From contig CABUQL010000073.1 in the NCBI GenBank assembly GCA_902493665.1, positions 1 to 6,698 on the forward strand: a stretch of 6,698 nt of DNA, written 5' to 3'. Numbering within the stretch: the stretch's first letter is position 1; the number at the start of each line of letters is the position of its first letter. The stretch is from an uncultured Eubacteriales bacterium. GTDB lineage: Bacteria; Bacillota; Clostridia; UMGS1810. Below are positions 4,273 through 6,698 of the stretch, one piece after another. The position numbers were made by a program, and so were the translations under genes. The notes under the pieces are model-generated. The model saw nothing but the letters and a program-made list of their open reading frames with translations. It did not search any database and had not been told where the DNA came from.

Positions 4273-6698
4273 TTATTTAACAGGTCCTACAAGTCTTCCG
4301 AATACTATGCTTCCGTCTGTTTTGATTGCAAAAGCTTTAATTGAAACCGCGCTGTCTGTCGGAACATTTCCGATTGCCGTTGTAAACATATAACTCGGGC
4401 TTCCGTTAAAATCCGAAAGATTAAACGATGTTGTTTTGTCGCCGTCAACAACGGATATGTCTGTGTAAACGATTTTTGTATTGGTGTTCCAGTCATACGA
4501 TGTGTCGATTGTAGCCTGATTTTCGGAATTCACAAGGATAAATCCAACCATTTTATATTCAAGCGAATCAATAGGCGCTACAAAGCGGATAACCTTTGTT
4601 GAGTCTTCGCTTGTATAAGTTTTTGATTTGATGTCCGAAAGATGAGCATATGTTTTGTCAACGATTGAATATGTGCCGTCGCCGTTGTCAATTGTTGTAA
4701 GGTCGCTTGATGCCGGTGTAAGATTCGGTGATGTCGTGGTAAACGTACCGCCATAGAATTTACCCGATGTGTAAGCTCCGCCGTAAACTTTGCTTAATGA
4801 AACATTTTTTGCATTTTCGTTAATAAAAGTTCCGCCGTATACTTCAAATGTACCGGCAATTCTCATAATACGCTTATACTGGCTGTTGTCTGTACTGATA
4901 ATTTCTCCGCCGTATATTTTTGTAACACCCTTCGGCCAATTATATATTGCATTGTAATGAGCAACTTTAATTTTTACTCCCGGATAAATTGTAAGGTAGC
5001 AAACATCGCTGTTGCTTGATCCGACGCTGAAAGCCCCCGAATCCTGAAGCGTTTCAACTTCAAGACCGTCAAGTGCGGAAACATCTCCGCCGTTTACAAC
5101 ACGGATTGCATAATGGTCGTAACCTTCTGATGATAGTCTCTGATCATAAATTTTTCCGTTTTCAAATGATGCAGTTCCTGCCACATCTATAGCAGGATTT
5201 GTTTTTCCTACCGAGTTTTCAACAGTTACTGTTTTTCCGTTTAAGTCAAATACAATATTTTGATTTGCTTTTATTGTAAGCTTTGAAGTTATTGAAACAT
5301 CATCATCAAGTATGATTGTTGTAGGTGTTCCGTCTGTGGGCACTGCCGCAATTGCCTCTGCAAGAGTTGAATACTGAGCTTTTTCTATTCTTACAGGTTT
5401 TGTCGGGTCGAGCTCAAAGTTTTTAATTACAAGTGACGGTTTAATCTTGCCCTCGCTAACATTTCTTCCTTCTTTTGATGTAATAACTGCGCCTTTTGAA
5501 AGAGATTCAACTTCAATATCGTCAATATACATATCGCCGGCTGTATAGTTTGTCTGAATTGTGAGCATTCCGATGTGACCGTCAATGTTTCCCTGCGATA
5601 TTGTGTAATCAAAGCTTACCTTTGTCCACTCGCCGGCTTTTGCAAATTGGTCTTTGTATGTGCCGTAGAGGTTTGTGTCGTATTTGTAATACGGCGATGA
5701 TGACATGGTGGAATCAGGATTGTACGGCGACATAATACCTGCCTGAACTGTCATATCTTTTGCAGGTTTTGCCCAGAACGAAATTCTGTATGTTTTGCCG
5801 ACATCGGCACTTGTAAGTTCGTTTGGTCCGAAGGTGTTGTAGAATTTAATTCTGCTGTATGCCTGTTTACGTCCTACAAGAATTGATTTTCCGCTTCCTG
5901 TTGTATGGTCTTCATCGCTTGTAAGCGTTATACTGTTTCCGCTTCCGCCGAATTTATAATGCCATTCGCTGCTCACGTTTGATTGTTTTCTTAAATCCGA
6001 ATCGTCAAGACCGGGGGCTTGGGCAACAATATTTGACATATCGTCAAAGTTTAACTGCAAGCCTTTTCCGCCGGCAGCTAACTGTGAATCAACAATAAAT
6101 GTTACTCTGCTGCCTTTAAATGACGAAATAAATTCTGAAATATCAACTTTGTAAAGTCCTGCGCTTCCTGTATTTAACGTTGCAATTTTCTGTGCCTTTG
6201 ATGTGTCGATTGAAAAATCGGAGTTTATTGCCGGGGCGTTTTTGCCTGTTATTGTGCCCTCGTTCCAGTTTGCATCGGAAAGTGCATAAATATCAAGCTT
6301 CTGATTTGCATCGTTTTCAACGTTTAAACGAAGTTCGCCTGCTTCTTTTAATTTGGAAGAGCTTGACAAGTCAAAATCAAAATATCCGATTGATTCGCCT
6401 TTTGAAAGGTTAATAACATTTTCGCTTCCGTGATTTACACTGTCATTTGTGATGCATGCGTCGTTTGAAGGATAAATCACATCACCGGTTTTTGCCGTAA
6501 AAGTATGTGTATATGTCTGGGCGAGTGTGTCGCCCTTTTTAGCTTTGATTGTATCGGGAATATTAATTTCGTATGTTTCTTTGTCAGCAAATTCATCATA
6601 CTTAAAGTGATACTCAGTATCACCGGCGCATTTTGTCCATACACCGTTAAGCTTTTCGCCTGTTGTTGTATCTGTGATTTCAACTTTTGATTTTATTT
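4273..6698 (-). CDS. Large secreted/surface carbohydrate-binding protein (C-terminal 807 residues, 5' end outside window)
   Basis: The frame stays open to the right edge; the GTG at 6478-6480 is internal and has no ribosome site. Domains in order, by base position: the end of an Ig-like (SbsA-type) domain (6696-6485, closing LAQTYTHTFTAKTGD); a DNRLRE/CBM96-like domain (about 6480-6016) with IGYFDFDLSS and the hallmark NWNEGTITGKNAP; a CBM4/9-type galactose-binding-fold domain (about 6003-5497) with VGKTYRISFWAK, EWTKVSFDYT and MYIDDIEVES; a linker; a right-handed beta-helix (about 5385-4726) opening with STLAEAIAAV and FDLNGKTVTV and carrying repeated YGG(T/A) turns such as EVYGGTF and KFYGGTF; and a C-terminal domain (about 4650-4276) with VIRFVAPIDSLEYKMVGFIL, ending FGRLVGPVK. 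Signal peptide, enzyme domain and anchor would lie beyond the window; no dockerin or LPXTG motif is present at this end. A polysaccharide-binding or degrading surface protein is inferred. Confidence 0.85.
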   Translation of the reverse strand, partial: IKSKVEITDTTTGEKLNGVWTKCAGDTEYHFKYDEFADKETYEINIPDTIKAKKGDTLAQTYTHTFTAKTGDVIYPSNDACITNDSVNHGSENVINLSKGESIGYFDFDLSSSSKLKEAGELRLNVENDANQKLDIYALSDANWNEGTITGKNAPAINSDFSIDTSKAQKIATLNTGSAGLYKVDISEFISSFKGSRVTFIVDSQLAAGGKGLQLNFDDMSNIVAQAPGLDDSDLRKQSNVSSEWHYKFGGSGNSITLTSDEDHTTGSGKSILVGRKQAYSRIKFYNTFGPNELTSADVGKTYRISFWAKPAKDMTVQAGIMSPYNPDSTMSSSPYYKYDTNLYGTYKDQFAKAGEWTKVSFDYTISQGNIDGHIGMLTIQTNYTAGDMYIDDIEVESLSKGAVITSKEGRNVSEGKIKPSLVIKNFELDPTKPVRIEKAQYSTLAEAIAAVPTDGTPTTIILDDDVSITSKLTIKANQNIVFDLNGKTVTVENSVGKTNPAIDVAGTASFENGKIYDQRLSSEGYDHYAIRVVNGGDVSALDGLEVETLQDSGAFSVGSSNSDVCYLTIYPGVKIKVAHYNAIYNWPKGVTKIYGGEIISTDNSQYKRIMRIAGTFEVYGGTFINENAKNVSLSKVYGGAYTSGKFYGGTFTTTSPNLTPASSDLTTIDNGDGTYSIVDKTYAHLSDIKSKTYTSEDSTKVIRFVAPIDSLEYKMVGFILVNSENQATIDTSYDWNTNTKIVYTDISVVDGDKTTSFNLSDFNGSPSYMFTTAIGNVPTDSAVSIKAFAIKTDGSIVFGRLVGPVK

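Noticed and set aside
4147..4344. Plus-strand open frame of 65 codons
   Set aside because: It is antisense to the 49-residue gene and the end of the surface protein, has no ribosome site, and its translation looks random.
6478..6480. GTG at 6478-6480 as the start of the surface protein
   Set aside because: The same frame is open for 72 more codons to the window edge, encodes a plausible Ig-like domain end, and no ribosome site precedes the GTG.

Overview
The window looks like a chromosomal stretch from a low-GC Gram-positive bacterium, most likely an anaerobic, gut-type Clostridia member of the Bacillota. The signs are AT-rich intergenic DNA, purine-rich GGAGG-type ribosome sites, near-consensus sigma-A promoters, a sigma factor of the SigB/SigF/SigG group, and a multidomain carbohydrate-binding surface protein. 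Species cannot be read from the sequence.

Layout. (1) Bases 1-88, minus strand: the first 29 codons of an amidohydrolase resembling adenine deaminase, with its own promoter at 121-149. (2) Divergent from it, 316-996: a DUF1275/YoaK-family membrane protein with a promoter at 210-238. (3) 1138-1866: a solitary SigB/F/G-type sigma factor behind a full-consensus extended -10 promoter at 1005-1033, with no anti-sigma partner in view. (4) 1912-2078: a regulatory leader. (5) 2130-4022: a two-gene aromatic amino acid operon, aroF (DAHP synthase) and tyrA (prephenate dehydrogenase), closed by a hairpin at 4041-4075 that probably serves both strands. (6) 4101-6698, minus strand, converging on tyrA: the 3' part of a long secreted or surface protein (Ig-like, DNRLRE/CBM96-like, CBM4/9-like, beta-helix and C-terminal domains), followed 22 bases later by a 49-residue small gene.

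The main discovery is in region 4. A 29-codon ORF with a good ribosome site encodes a peptide with 8 Phe and 3 Tyr among residues 9-26 (core NFYFFFFMFLGYYF). It ends just before a strong intrinsic terminator, and aroF-tyrA follows. The RNA can form three mutually exclusive structures: a 1:2 hairpin (1926-1935 with 1985-1994), a 2:3 antiterminator (1990-2010 with 2033-2054), and the 3:4 terminator (2030-2074 plus U-tract). Segment 2 spans the leader stop codon, so a ribosome that finishes the peptide would hide it and allow termination. A ribosome stalled on Phe/Tyr codons would leave it free and allow read-through. This is the logic of enterobacterial pheL-pheA attenuation, in a Gram-positive-type genome where T-box or TRAP control would be the usual expectation for such genes.

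Second in interest is the 49-residue gene behind the large surface protein. It is too short for common gene-length cut-offs, and its N-terminus resembles a widespread class of short Firmicutes peptides of unknown function. Nothing supports a CRISPR array, tRNA, rRNA, insertion sequence or phage element here.
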